NCBI RefSeq assembly: GCF_030811115.1
Contig: NZ_JAUSQK010000001.1
Span: 1,302,001-1,366,000 of the forward strand
DNA length: 64,000 nt
Direction of reading: 5' to 3'
Origin: Olsenella profusa DSM 13989
GTDB taxonomy: Bacteria; Actinomycetota; Coriobacteriia; Coriobacteriales; Atopobiaceae
The notes beneath the pieces are model-generated. The model was not told the origin of the DNA, did no database searches, and saw nothing but the letters and a program-made list of their open reading frames with translations. A program made the position numbers and the translations under genes. Positions 19,617-28,644 of this stretch are shown here, piece after piece; position 1 is the stretch's first letter; each line of letters begins with the position of its first letter.

Positions 19617-19634
19617 CACCCCAAGGAGGTAGCT

Positions 19635-20924
19635 GTGACTTCCTACCAGCCTTTGGATATTCCCGCACATGGCCACGCGGAGTCCGCCTATGGATTCGCG
19701 CCCTGCGATGGTGGCGTGTGTGCCGCCGCGGGCATCAGGGCAGCGGGGTTCTCCGCGGGGTTCCGCCGCAATCCCAACCGCCGCGACCTTGCCCTGGTCG
19801 TTGCTGACGAGACCTGCGTATGTGCCGGAACCTTCACCAAGAACCGCTTCTGTGCCGCTCCCGTGCAGGTGTCGCGCGAGCGTGCCGCTGCCGGCCGTGC
19901 GCGTGCGGTGGTGCTCAACTCCGGCAATGCCAATGCCGCCACGGGGGATGAGGGGCTCGAGGTGGCCCGTACGTCCGCGCGCCTCGTGGCAGAGGCCGTG
20001 GGCTGTTCCGAGGAGGAGGTGCTCGTTGCCTCCACGGGCGTCATCGGCGTGCCCCTGGGCTTGGACAACTTCAGGACGGGCGTTCCTGCCTGCGTAGCAC
20101 AGCTCGATCGCTCCGCCGCGGCGGCCCACCATGCCGCTCGGGCGGTCATGACCACCGACACCCACTCCAAGCAGGCGGCCGTCGTGGGGCAGCTTCCTGG
20201 CAGGGATGGAACGCCTGGCACAACCATCCATGTGGGAGGTTTCTGCAAGGGCTCCGGCATGATACAGCCCAACATGGCAACCATGCTGGCCGTTCTCTCC
20301 ACCGATGTCTCGCTCACGGCAGCGGCCGCGCATGCCGCCCTGCTCTCGTCGGTCAAGCGCACCTTCAACAAGGTGACGGTGGACTCCGACACCTCCACCA
20401 ACGACACCTGCGTCCTGCTGGCCACAGGCAGGGCCGCCGTCGACCCCATCGACGAGGCGTCTCCCGCCTTCCCGGTGGTCGCCGCTGCCGTGCGGGCGGT
20501 GTGCGAGTCGCTGGCCCGCCAGATTGCGGCTGACGGGGAGGGCTCCACCAAGCTCGTGACCGTGGACGTGCTGGGCGCCGCCACGGACGAGGATGCCGAT
20601 GTCGTGGCGCGCTCCATCGCCAATTCGCCCCTCGTGAAGACGGCCGTCTTTGGTCACGATGCCAACTGGGGCAGGGTCGCCATGGCGGCCGGCAAGTGCG
20701 GGGTCGCGTTCGACCAGCGCAGGGTGGACATCGACTTTTTGGGCGTGCCCGTGTGCCGCGGCGGGCTCACGGTACCCATGGACGAGGAGGACATGCTCCG
20801 CCGCTTCGAGGCCCCCGAGGTCTCCATCGCCATCGACCTGGGCATGGGCACGTGCCACACGCGCATCTGGACCTGCGACCTCACGCACGACTACGTGACC
20901 ATCAATGGGGACTATCGCACCTAA
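19635..20924 (+). CDS. argJ: Ornithine acetyltransferase / N-acetylglutamate synthase
   Basis: Moves the acetyl group from N-acetylornithine to glutamate, closing the acetyl cycle, and may also use acetyl-CoA. The 429-residue precursor should self-cleave before the nucleophilic Thr in AVMTTDTHSK into alpha and beta chains. Other signatures are VVLNSGNANAATG, VLVASTGVIGVPL, KGSGMIQPNMATM and FGHDANWGRV. The GTG start at 19635 follows AAGGAGGT. Having argJ is consistent with no argE-like deacetylase in the cluster. Confidence 0.96.
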   Translation: MTSYQPLDIPAHGHAESAYGFAPCDGGVCAAAGIRAAGFSAGFRRNPNRRDLALVVADETCVCAGTFTKNRFCAAPVQVSRERAAAGRARAVVLNSGNANAATGDEGLEVARTSARLVAEAVGCSEEEVLVASTGVIGVPLGLDNFRTGVPACVAQLDRSAAAAHHAARAVMTTDTHSKQAAVVGQLPGRDGTPGTTIHVGGFCKGSGMIQPNMATMLAVLSTDVSLTAAAAHAALLSSVKRTFNKVTVDSDTSTNDTCVLLATGRAAVDPIDEASPAFPVVAAAVRAVCESLARQIAADGEGSTKLVTVDVLGAATDEDADVVARSIANSPLVKTAVFGHDANWGRVAMAAGKCGVAFDQRRVDIDFLGVPVCRGGLTVPMDEEDMLRRFEAPEVSIAIDLGMGTCHTRIWTCDLTHDYVTINGDYRT

Positions 20925-20969
20925 TGTCCCGGCGCGGGGATGGTGCAACTCCAACGGGAGGGACAGGCT

Positions 20970-21869
20970 ATGGCGATACGCAGGGGACAGCCCTCACGGG
21001 CGTCACAGGAGCAGGCGGAGGTGCTCATCGAGGCGCTGCCTTGGATCAATGCGTGGTCGGGCAGCACCTTTGTGGTGAAGTACGGTGGCTCGGCCATGGA
21101 GAGGCCCGAGCTGCGGGCCAAGGTCATCGAGGACGTGCTCATGCTCAAGCTCATGGGGGTGCGCGTGGTGCTCGTGCACGGTGGCGGCAAGGCCATCTCT
21201 GCACTGAGCGACCAACTCGATCTCAGCGTGCAGTTCAAGGACGGGCTGCGCGTGACCGATGACGCCACCATGGACGTGGTGCAGATGGTGCTCGTGGGCA
21301 AGGTGAACGCCCAGCTCGTGGGTGCCATCAACAGCTATGGCAACTACGCCCTGGGCATCACGGGTGCCGATGGCCGCACGCTGATGGCCGCCCAGCAGGA
21401 CCCCAGCCTGGGCCGGGTGGGCAAGGTGACCGAGGTCAACGTCGACCTCATCGACAAGATCCTGGAGGATGGCTACATCCCCGTACTGGCGGGCGTGGGC
21501 TTTGGCAAGGATGGTGGCTCCTACAACGTGAACGCCGACCTCGCAGCGAGTAGGGTCGCCGCTGCCCTCAAGGCCGACAAGCTCTTCTTCCTCACCGACG
21601 TCGATGGCCTCTACGCCGACTTCGACGACAGGGACAGCCTCATCGCAGGCATGAGCGTCGCCGAGGCGCGCAAACTCGTGGATGCGGGTACGCTCACGCA
21701 TGGCATGATCCCCAAGATCGAGAGCGCCATCGACGCCATCGATGCGGGGGTGGGGCAGGTCACCATCCTCAATGGGACCGTGCCCCACTCGATGATCATC
21801 GAGACCTTCACCGATGCCGGCATCGGCACCGAGATCTCCGAACACTACGAGGCACCCGAGGAGGACTAG
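20970..21869 (+). CDS. argB: Acetylglutamate kinase
   Basis: Phosphorylates N-acetylglutamate, the second step of the pathway. The 299-residue product has VVKYGGSAME, VVLVHGGGKAIS and the C-terminal GTEISEH typical of the amino acid kinase fold in ArgB. About 25 residues precede the core, resembling the N-terminal helix of arginine-inhibited hexameric forms, so feedback inhibition by arginine is plausible. The ATG at 20970 follows GGGAGGG by 7 bases. The earlier ATG at 20940 is poorly placed. Confidence 0.96.
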   Translation: MAIRRGQPSRASQEQAEVLIEALPWINAWSGSTFVVKYGGSAMERPELRAKVIEDVLMLKLMGVRVVLVHGGGKAISALSDQLDLSVQFKDGLRVTDDATMDVVQMVLVGKVNAQLVGAINSYGNYALGITGADGRTLMAAQQDPSLGRVGKVTEVNVDLIDKILEDGYIPVLAGVGFGKDGGSYNVNADLAASRVAAALKADKLFFLTDVDGLYADFDDRDSLIAGMSVAEARKLVDAGTLTHGMIPKIESAIDAIDAGVGQVTILNGTVPHSMIIETFTDAGIGTEISEHYEAPEED

Positions 21870-21871
21870 CC

Positions 21872-23128
21872 ATGTACGAGTTTGACAGGCACGCCGAGTT
21901 CATCGGTCAGGACGACACCTATCTCATGCATACGTACGGACGCCTGCCCGTGGAGTTCGTCTCGGGCAGGGGTGCCGTGCTCACGGACAGCGAGGGTCGA
22001 GAGTACCTGGACTTCCTGGGGGGCATCGGCTCGGTGAGCCTGGGTCACTGCCATCCCGCGCTGGTCGCGGCCGTGCAGGAGCAGGCGGGCAGGCTCTGGC
22101 AGGTGGGCAACTACTACTACGTGGAGAATCGCAACGAGCTCGCGCGTGACCTCTCGGATATCCTGAGTGCCACGACAGATGAGGCGGGGCACATCACGGG
22201 ATCCACGGGGGAGACGTGGAAGACCTTCTTCGCCAACTCCGGGGCCGAGGCCAACGAGGGTGCCATCAAGCTGGCACGCAGGTGGGGTGAGCGCACGCTG
22301 GGCGGTGCCACGGGCATCATCACGGCCAAGAAGAGCTTCCATGGCCGCACGCTGGCCACGCTCTCGGCAACCGGTCAGGAGGCCTTCCATCAGAGCTTCT
22401 TGCCCCTGCCTGCCGGCTTCGAGGCGGTGCCGCTCAACGATCTGGCGGCGCTTGAGGAGGCCGTCGCACACCCCTCCGACCAGTGCGGCCCCGTGTGCGC
22501 GGTCATGCTCGAGTGCGTGCAGGGCGAGGGGGGCGTGTGGCCGGTGACCAAGGAGTACCTGCAGGGCGTCTCCCGGCTGTGCCACGAGAGGGGCCTCGTG
22601 CTCGTGGTGGACGAGGTGCAGGCGGGCATCTTCCGCTGCGGTGCGCCCTTTGCCTATCAGCTCTTTGACGTCGTGCCCGATATCGTGAGCATGGCCAAGG
22701 GCATTGGCGGTGGCTTCCCCATGGGGGCCTTCGCCGCGCGCGACGAGGTGGCCGCCCTGTTTGGGCCGGGCGACCACGGCTCCACCTTTGGCGGCAACGC
22801 CCTGGCGTCCGTCGTGGGGCGCGCGGTCATCGAGACCCTCGTGGGCGAGCATGTGGGCGGGCATGTGATTGCCACCGGTGCACATCTTACCCAGGCCTTG
22901 GCAACCCTGCCTCACGTGAGCGAGGTGCGTGGCCGCGGCCTCATGCGGGCAGCCCAGTTTGACGCGCCCATCGCCACCGAGCTGGTGGAACAGGGCCTCT
23001 CTGCCGGTCTGGTGCTCAACCACATCGGTGACTCCATCCTGCGCTTCCTGCCGCCACTGGTGGTGACCGACGAGCAGGTGGATGCCATGGCCAGCCGCCT
23101 GCGCGGGCTCATCGAGGGGTTGGCCTAG
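21872..23128 (+). CDS. argD: Acetylornithine aminotransferase
   Basis: A PLP enzyme that converts N-acetylglutamate semialdehyde to N-acetylornithine; in many bacteria it also serves lysine synthesis. The 418-residue class III aminotransferase has FFANSGAEANEGAIKLAR for phosphate binding, LVVDEVQAGIFR with the PLP-pyridine Asp, and the Schiff-base Lys in VSMAKGIGGGFPMGA. It starts two bases after argB. argF and argR are not in the window after it. Confidence 0.95.
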   Translation: MYEFDRHAEFIGQDDTYLMHTYGRLPVEFVSGRGAVLTDSEGREYLDFLGGIGSVSLGHCHPALVAAVQEQAGRLWQVGNYYYVENRNELARDLSDILSATTDEAGHITGSTGETWKTFFANSGAEANEGAIKLARRWGERTLGGATGIITAKKSFHGRTLATLSATGQEAFHQSFLPLPAGFEAVPLNDLAALEEAVAHPSDQCGPVCAVMLECVQGEGGVWPVTKEYLQGVSRLCHERGLVLVVDEVQAGIFRCGAPFAYQLFDVVPDIVSMAKGIGGGFPMGAFAARDEVAALFGPGDHGSTFGGNALASVVGRAVIETLVGEHVGGHVIATGAHLTQALATLPHVSEVRGRGLMRAAQFDAPIATELVEQGLSAGLVLNHIGDSILRFLPPLVVTDEQVDAMASRLRGLIEGLA

Positions 23129-23382
23129 GTTCATGCGCCCCTTGCCGGGATGGGGCCGCGTGCCTGCATGGCCGCGATCCCCTTTGCATAGATGAACCAC
23201 CTGTATGAATGGCGGTACATGGCGAGTGCGTTCAAAGTGTACATTTCTGTCATCTTGCGTGATGTTTGCCCAGGATCGCAATTCTGGAAGTTACGCATGC
23301 GTACAGTTTGGGGGCTACCCGTCAGGTGCGGAGAGCATAGACTCACCCGGAGTATCAGGTGCCAGACATTCGGAGGACCTCC

Positions 23383-24525
23383 ATGCCCCACAAGCGACTC
23401 GTCAAGGTCATCCTGCTCACCGGTTACCTCGGTGCGGGCAAGACCACGCTGCTCAACCATATCCTCGCCAACGACGAGGGCATCCATGCCGCCGTCATCG
23501 TCAACGACATCGGCGAGGTCAACGTGGACGCCACCCTCATCGCCGATGGAGGCCTGTCCGAGACGGACGACCTCATCCCCATGACCAACGGCTGCATCTG
23601 CTGCACGCTGTCAAGCGACCTCACCGACCAGCTGCAGTCCATCGCCGACTCCGGTACGTTCGACTACATCATCATCGAGGCATCGGGCATCTGCGAGCCC
23701 ATCCCCATCGCCTATACCATCAGCGCCTTCTGCGACCAGGAGCGGGCGGGTGGCCAGGCGCCGCTTGCGCTCGACAACATCGTGGCGGTGGTGGACTGCA
23801 AGCGCATGTACGACGAGTTCAATGGTGGCCATGCGCTCTTGGGCGACGACATCGACGAGGACGACATCGAGAACCTGCTCATCCAGCAGATCGAGTTCTG
23901 CTCCACGCTCATCCTCAACAAGTGCGACCTCGTGAGCCCCAACCAGATCGCCGAGCTCAAGGCCCTCATCCGCAGCCTGCAGAGGGATGCCGTCATCGTG
24001 GAGGCCGAGCGCGGGGAGATCCCGATGGGCGAGCTGCTCGACACGGGACGCTTCGACTTCGACAGGGCATACAATTCGGCGGCGTGGATGGATGCCATGG
24101 AGCATCCCGAGGAGCATGATGACCCCGAGGTGCTGGAGTACGACATCACCACATTCGTGTACGAGCGCCGCCACCCCTTTGACGTCGACGCCTTCGCCGC
24201 CTACGTCAAGACCTGGCCCGACAGCGTCATTCGCGCCAAGGGCATGCTGTGGGCCAACCAGGATCTGGACATGTGCTACGTGTTCGAGACGGCTGGGCGC
24301 CAGGCAAACATGCAGGCGAATGGCCTCTTCGTGGCCTCGGCTCCCGAGGACGAGATGCGGCGGATCGTCGAGGCCAACCCCGAGGTGCTCAAGGACTGGG
24401 ATCCCGTGCTGGGCGACCGCATGACCAAGCTATGCTTCATTGGCAGGCACATGGATCGCGCGGCGTTGGAGCGAGGCCTGGACGAGTGCCTGGTGGCGTG
24501 GGATCCGGGGCGTGCCCGCGCCTAG
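23383..24525 (+). CDS. COG0523 (CobW/ZNG1 family) GTPase metallochaperone
   Basis: A cytoplasmic GTPase that inserts a metal, often zinc, into client proteins. The 380-residue protein has Walker A LTGYLGAGKTTLLNH, the family metal motif GCICC (CxCC), IIEASGICEP, the guanine specificity motif LNKCDL, and a C-terminal CobW_C domain (TTFVYERRHPFDVDAFAAYV... MTKLCFIGRHMD). The usual His-rich loop is replaced by an acidic HPEEHDD stretch. The ATG at 23383 follows GGAGG. It stands alone; no Zur-like site was clear in the 254 bases upstream. Confidence 0.88.
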   Translation: MPHKRLVKVILLTGYLGAGKTTLLNHILANDEGIHAAVIVNDIGEVNVDATLIADGGLSETDDLIPMTNGCICCTLSSDLTDQLQSIADSGTFDYIIIEASGICEPIPIAYTISAFCDQERAGGQAPLALDNIVAVVDCKRMYDEFNGGHALLGDDIDEDDIENLLIQQIEFCSTLILNKCDLVSPNQIAELKALIRSLQRDAVIVEAERGEIPMGELLDTGRFDFDRAYNSAAWMDAMEHPEEHDDPEVLEYDITTFVYERRHPFDVDAFAAYVKTWPDSVIRAKGMLWANQDLDMCYVFETAGRQANMQANGLFVASAPEDEMRRIVEANPEVLKDWDPVLGDRMTKLCFIGRHMDRAALERGLDECLVAWDPGRARA

Positions 24526-24528
24526 CGT

Positions 24529-24540
24529 GAGGGATCCCTC
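24529..24540. other. 12-bp perfect palindrome
   Basis: GAGGGATCCCTC lies four bases after the metallochaperone stop. It is followed by TGGTATACACT (about 24559-24569), which resembles an extended -10 element for the deformylase-like gene. Confidence 0.35.
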
Positions 24541-24636
24541 GGCCGGGGCGTGCCGACTTGGTATACACTGCCTGAAGTCGTGTCGGAGGGCGCGGGAGGG
24601 ACTCTCGGCGTCCGCACTCATGAATGGAAGCCGTCT

Positions 24637-25056
24637 GTGATCAGGGAACTCTGCAAGGACGAGAAGGTGCTCTCCATCCGCTGCGAGAGGGCAATGCCGG
24701 AGGATGCGCCCATTGCGCAGGATCTCATTGACACCATCGAGTCCATCGAGGACGGTGCCTGTCTGGCGGCCAACCAGATTGGTGTCACCAAGCAGGTTGT
24801 GGCCTACCTGGACGAGGATAAGGGGCCTCACGTGCTCTACAACCCCCGCGTGGTGATGGGCCTGGGCGCCCAGCGCGTGGAGGAGGGCTGCCTCACGCGT
24901 GACGGGACCTCCAAGGTCACGCGCTACGCCAAGGTGAAGGTGACCTTCGATGACCTTGTGGATGGTGCCTTCAAGCGGCGCACCTACGACTTCGAGGGCT
25001 GGACGGCGCAGATGGTCCAGCATATGGTCGACCACTGCCAGGGCAAGCTGGTGTAG
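24637..25056 (+). CDS. Peptide-deformylase-like protein lacking the catalytic Glu
   Basis: A 139-residue protein of the peptide deformylase family, short Clostridium-like type. Motif 1 is GACLAANQIG (for GxGLAAxQ) and motif 2 is EEGCLTRDG with the metal Cys. Motif 3 reads QHMVDHCQGKL where active enzymes have QHExDHxxGxL. Both metal-binding His are kept, but the general-base Glu is Met. The GTG at 24637 follows GGAAG; the longer reading from 24550 has no family match in its first 29 residues. It may be inactive or have a changed role. A canonical deformylase must exist elsewhere if formyl-Met is removed. Confidence 0.8.
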   Translation: MIRELCKDEKVLSIRCERAMPEDAPIAQDLIDTIESIEDGACLAANQIGVTKQVVAYLDEDKGPHVLYNPRVVMGLGAQRVEEGCLTRDGTSKVTRYAKVKVTFDDLVDGAFKRRTYDFEGWTAQMVQHMVDHCQGKLV

Positions 25057-25155
25057 CGAGGCGCCCGCGGCGCCAACGGCGGGGAGCCCGGCACGAGCGC
25101 GCGGACAAGGAATAGAATCAGGGCAGCCACTGCTGGCGCGATGAAGGAGGACCCT

Positions 25156-26517
25156 ATGCTTGTCAAGGACTACACCCTGCATGGTGAGGGAGCCAACCGC
25201 GACTTTGACCTGGTGGTGTATGGCTCCAAGGGTCAGCCGGTGATCGCCTTCCCCGAGGCCGATGCCTCATGCGTGTGCTGGGAGAACAACGGCATGGTCG
25301 CGGCGCTCGCCGACCTCATCGAGGCCGGCACCATCCAGCTCTTCTGCGTCGACTCCCTCGATGACGAGAGCTGGCATGCGACGGGGGCGCTCGACGAGTA
25401 TCGCCGTCAGAACCTTGCCGATTGGTTCGACTTCATAGAGCACGAGCTGCTTGCCTTCGTGGGCACGACGTCCACCTCTCGTAGGAGGCCCCTGCTCGTG
25501 GGGGCGGGCATGGGTGCCATGAACGTTACGGTCGCCCTGCTGCGCAAGCCCGCCGCCTACGCGGGGCTGCTTGCCCTTTCCGGGACCTATGACGTCCGCG
25601 CCCTGGTGGGCGACTGGGCGGTGCCTGAGTGGCTTGCCTTCTCGCCGGTGGACCTTGTCGCCAACCTCGATCCCGCATCCGATGTCGTCAAGGCGCTCAA
25701 GGACGGCCAGCTTGCCTTCGTAAGTGGCCAGGAAGGCAGCGAGATGGGGGCGTGGAGCCAGAGCCTCCTTGAGGAGCGCATGGCTGCGCTTGGCATAGAC
25801 GCCACCTTCGAGCTGTGGGGCTACGACGTGAGTCACGACTGGTGCTGGTGGCAGGAGATGTGCCGCCAGCTCCTGCCGTGCCTGCTCAAGCGCAATGGCC
25901 TCGAGCAGCGCAGGCTCACGGCGCGGGTCTCCCGCGCCGAGGTCGAGGCCCAGCACGCCGAGGAGGTGCTGGCCGCGCGCGAGGCGGAGCTTGCGGTCGT
26001 CGAGGCTTCCCTCAGCCAGACCAAGGGCGAGGTAAAGGTCACCGCTGCCCGTCAGGAGGCGGAGGAGCACGTGGTGCTCGAGCACGAAAGGGAGCTCAAG
26101 CGCCTTGCCGACCTCGCCACCGAGGCGTGGGCCGAGCGCGATCGCATCGCCCAGCTCCTCGCCCATGCCAACGATGCGGGCAACGAGGCACAGGCCAAGG
26201 CTGATGCTGCCGCCGAGGCGCTCTCCGAGGCCGAGTGGATTGCCGGCGAGGCCAAGGGGGCCGCCGAACGTGCCGCGACCGAACATGCTGCCGCGAAGGA
26301 ACGGGTGAGGGAGGCTCGCACGGCGGCCCAGGCCGCCAAGAAGGCCAAGGCCGCTGCCGACAAGGCCTTGGTGGACGTGCAGGCGGAGCTCAAGGCCAAA
26401 AAGGAGGCACACACGGCGGCCAAGCCAAAGGCTCGCAAGGCGTCCGCCAAGGCCACGAAGAAGCCCACGGCGAAGAAGATGGCTGCCAAGCGGTCTGCCG
26501 ATGCGTCCGCCACGTAG
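25156..26517 (+). CDS. Esterase-fold protein fused to coiled coil and Lys/Ala tail
   Basis: A 453-residue fusion. Residues 1-250 resemble the esterase D-type alpha/beta hydrolase family, with FCVDSLDDESW, LLVGAGMGAMN and the catalytic-His region YDVSHDWCWW. The nucleophile Ser of G-x-S-x-G is Gly118 (GAGMG), so the domain is probably not a hydrolase. Residues about 258-420 are highly charged Ala/Glu/Lys sequence predicted as coiled coil. The last 35 residues are a histone-H1-like Lys/Ala tail (KASAKATKKPTAKKMAAK) that could bind nucleic acid or polyanion. The start follows GGAGG at 5-base spacing. The biological role is unknown. Confidence 0.75.
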   Translation: MLVKDYTLHGEGANRDFDLVVYGSKGQPVIAFPEADASCVCWENNGMVAALADLIEAGTIQLFCVDSLDDESWHATGALDEYRRQNLADWFDFIEHELLAFVGTTSTSRRRPLLVGAGMGAMNVTVALLRKPAAYAGLLALSGTYDVRALVGDWAVPEWLAFSPVDLVANLDPASDVVKALKDGQLAFVSGQEGSEMGAWSQSLLEERMAALGIDATFELWGYDVSHDWCWWQEMCRQLLPCLLKRNGLEQRRLTARVSRAEVEAQHAEEVLAAREAELAVVEASLSQTKGEVKVTAARQEAEEHVVLEHERELKRLADLATEAWAERDRIAQLLAHANDAGNEAQAKADAAAEALSEAEWIAGEAKGAAERAATEHAAAKERVREARTAAQAAKKAKAAADKALVDVQAELKAKKEAHTAAKPKARKASAKATKKPTAKKMAAKRSADASAT

Positions 26518-26546
26518 GGCCACATCACCGGAAAGGGGCAGTTGGG

Positions 26547-26578
26547 GTGCCCCGCACGCACTGGTGCGTGCGGGGCAC
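26547..26578. terminator. 14-bp hairpin between convergent genes
   Basis: GTGCCCCGCACGCA (26547-26560) and TGCGTGCGGGGCAC (26565-26578) form a perfect stem with a 4-base loop, between the coiled-coil gene and the convergent SIS gene. It probably terminates both, though without a long T-run. Confidence 0.65.
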
Positions 26579-26598
26579 AGGCCATTCGGATGCCGTGC

Positions 26599-27213
26599 CT
26601 ATGCCTCCACGTCGTAGCGCACGGCATACTGCGTGAAGATGCGATCGAAGAAGTAGGTGACGCCAAACGTGGCGTAGATGCGGTGGAGCGGCCCGCCCTC
26701 AATGGCGTGCTGTCCCAGTTGAAAGACCTCGTCAAAGGTCCGTCTCGTCCCCTCGTCCTCGCTGGCCGTGACCACCACCTTGTGGGCGCCGCTGCGTGCG
26801 ATGACGTCGTGCTGGCGCTGGGCGAAGGCATTGGACGTGGTGACCACGACCAGAAGGTCGCCCGCACCGAGCGCCCTGATGCCATTGATGTCCGGGGAGT
26901 TCTCGCTCACCATGCGAACGAATCGGCTCTCGGCGTGCATGGCCTGCTGGAACTCCCTCAGGGAGAGCGTGGATGCCTCGGTGGCAAAGAGCACCACGTG
27001 GGATGCATCGTGCAGCATGCTCACGAGCCGCGCCACCTGGTCGGTGAGGAGCACCCTGTCGATCTGCGTGTAGATGGCATCGAGGTCCGCATGGAGGTTG
27101 CGGTGCTGACTGCGCTCGGCGCGCACATAGGCAAGGTAGTGCGCACGGAGTTCCTGCTGCTCCTCCTTGCTCAGGACGCGGTTCTGGGTGATGGAAAAGC
27201 CGATCTCGCTCAT
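26599..27213 (-). CDS. SIS-domain protein related to RpiR/MurR regulators
   Basis: A 204-residue protein whose residues about 55-190 form an SIS sugar-phosphate isomerase fold, with HVVLFATEASTLSLREFQQAM, GIRALGAGDLLVVVTTSNAFAQ and HKVVVTASEDEGT. The sequence resembles the C-terminal half of RpiR/MurR regulators. The N-terminal stretch of about 50 residues is too short for, and does not look like, the usual 75-residue HTH_6 domain. It may bind a sugar phosphate without binding DNA. The start at 27213 follows AAGGAGG. Divergent from proA. Confidence 0.72.
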   Translation of the reverse strand: MSEIGFSITQNRVLSKEEQQELRAHYLAYVRAERSQHRNLHADLDAIYTQIDRVLLTDQVARLVSMLHDASHVVLFATEASTLSLREFQQAMHAESRFVRMVSENSPDINGIRALGAGDLLVVVTTSNAFAQRQHDVIARSGAHKVVVTASEDEGTRRTFDEVFQLGQHAIEGGPLHRIYATFGVTYFFDRIFTQYAVRYDVEA

Positions 27214-27329
27214 GGAGGCCTCCTTGTGCGGTGCCGTGTTGCACCTTGTCGCCGATCCCATTGTAGGAGTTGTGCACCTGTCGCAGCGAGGCTATCCTGA
27301 GGAAGAGTCGCACGTGAGAAAGGTATGGT

Positions 27330-28619
27330 ATGGCCACGCAACCCATCCGTGACGTCGCCGCCCGCATGAGGCTCGAGAGTCCCGCCATGGCGGCCTCTCC
27401 CGTCGAGACGCGCAATGCCGCGCTTGTCCGCATCAAGCAGGCGCTCCTGGCCTCCCAGGACGACGTCTTTGCCGCCAATGCCCATGACCTCGAGCGTGCC
27501 CGGCGGGGCGCCGTCGCCCCCGCCGTCATCAAACGCCTGCGCTTCGGTGAGCACAAGCTGGCGGACGTGGTCGCTGGGCTTGACAGCCTGAGGGGGCTGC
27601 CCGATCCGCTCGGGCGCACGCTGCTCTTCCGTGAGCTGGACGAGGGTCTCACGCTCACGCGCGTGAGCTGTCCCATCGGCGTGATCGGCGTCATGTTCGA
27701 GGCGCGGCCCGACGCGCTCGTGCAGATTGCCTCGCTCTGCATCAAGAGCGGCAACGTGGCCATCCTCAAGGGCGGATCCGAGACGGCCGAGACCAACCGT
27801 GTGATCTTCGGCCTCGTGCATGCGGCGGCGGTCGGGGCGGGCCTCCCCACAAGCTGTCTCTTCCAGGCCGAGGCCCACAGCGAGATCGACGAGCTGCTCG
27901 CTTGCTATGGCCTCGTTGACCTGCTCATCCCACGCGGCTCCAACGCCTTCGTGCGCCACATCATGGACAACACCAAGATTCCCGTGATGGGGCACGCCGA
28001 TGGCATCTGCCACATCTACGTGGATGAGGCAGCGGACGTGAAGCGTGCCGTGCCCCTGTGCGTGGACGCCAAGTGCCAATACACCGCGGCCTGCAACGCG
28101 GTGGAGACCCTCCTCGTGCATGCCGACGCCGCCGAGCGCTTCCTGCCCGCCCTCGCCGCAGCCTACGATGCGGCGGGCGTGGAGATGCGCGGCGACGAGC
28201 GCACGCGAGCCCTCATCCCCTGCGCGCCCGCCACGAGCGAGGACTGGGACAGCGAGTACCTGGCGCCCATCATCTCCATCAAGGTGGTGGACTCGCTGGA
28301 CGAGGCCATCGCCCACATCAACCGTCATGGCTCCCATCACACGGACGCCATCCTCACCGAGGACGCGGTGGCGGCCGGGCGCTTCATGGATCTGGTGGAC
28401 TCCGCCGGCGTGTACCAGAACGCCTCCACGCGCTTTGCCGACGGCTTCCGCTACGGCTTTGGCGCCGAGGTGGGCATCTCCACGAGCAAGCTGCATGCGC
28501 GTGGTCCCGTGGGGCTGGATGGTCTCGTGACCTACAAGTACAGGCTGCGCGGCCATGGCCAAGTCGTGGGCGACTATGCCGAGGGCAGACGTCAGTTCCA
28601 CTTCAGGGACCTGGCGTAG
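27330..28619 (+). CDS. proA: Gamma-glutamyl phosphate reductase
   Basis: The second step of proline synthesis: NADPH reduction of glutamyl 5-phosphate to the semialdehyde. The 429-residue protein has the aldehyde dehydrogenase fold with CPIGVIGVMFEARPDALVQI, ILKGGSETAETN, the catalytic Cys in DAKCQYTAACNAVETLLVH and FGAEVGISTSKLHARGP near the end. The start follows GAAAGG. proB is not adjacent. Confidence 0.96.
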   Translation: MATQPIRDVAARMRLESPAMAASPVETRNAALVRIKQALLASQDDVFAANAHDLERARRGAVAPAVIKRLRFGEHKLADVVAGLDSLRGLPDPLGRTLLFRELDEGLTLTRVSCPIGVIGVMFEARPDALVQIASLCIKSGNVAILKGGSETAETNRVIFGLVHAAAVGAGLPTSCLFQAEAHSEIDELLACYGLVDLLIPRGSNAFVRHIMDNTKIPVMGHADGICHIYVDEAADVKRAVPLCVDAKCQYTAACNAVETLLVHADAAERFLPALAAAYDAAGVEMRGDERTRALIPCAPATSEDWDSEYLAPIISIKVVDSLDEAIAHINRHGSHHTDAILTEDAVAAGRFMDLVDSAGVYQNASTRFADGFRYGFGAEVGISTSKLHARGPVGLDGLVTYKYRLRGHGQVVGDYAEGRRQFHFRDLA

Positions 28620-28644
28620 GGACGCCGCGGCCCCACGTGCGGGA

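Noticed and set aside
18498-20954. 818-codon open frame on the minus strand opposite argC and argJ
   Set aside because: It lies wholly antisense to two well-identified genes, has His/Gly/Arg-rich composition and no family match. Long antisense frames are expected with this GC-rich codon bias.
21866-23281. 471-codon minus-strand frame opposite argD
   Set aside because: Shadow of argD; composition typical of third-position GC bias.
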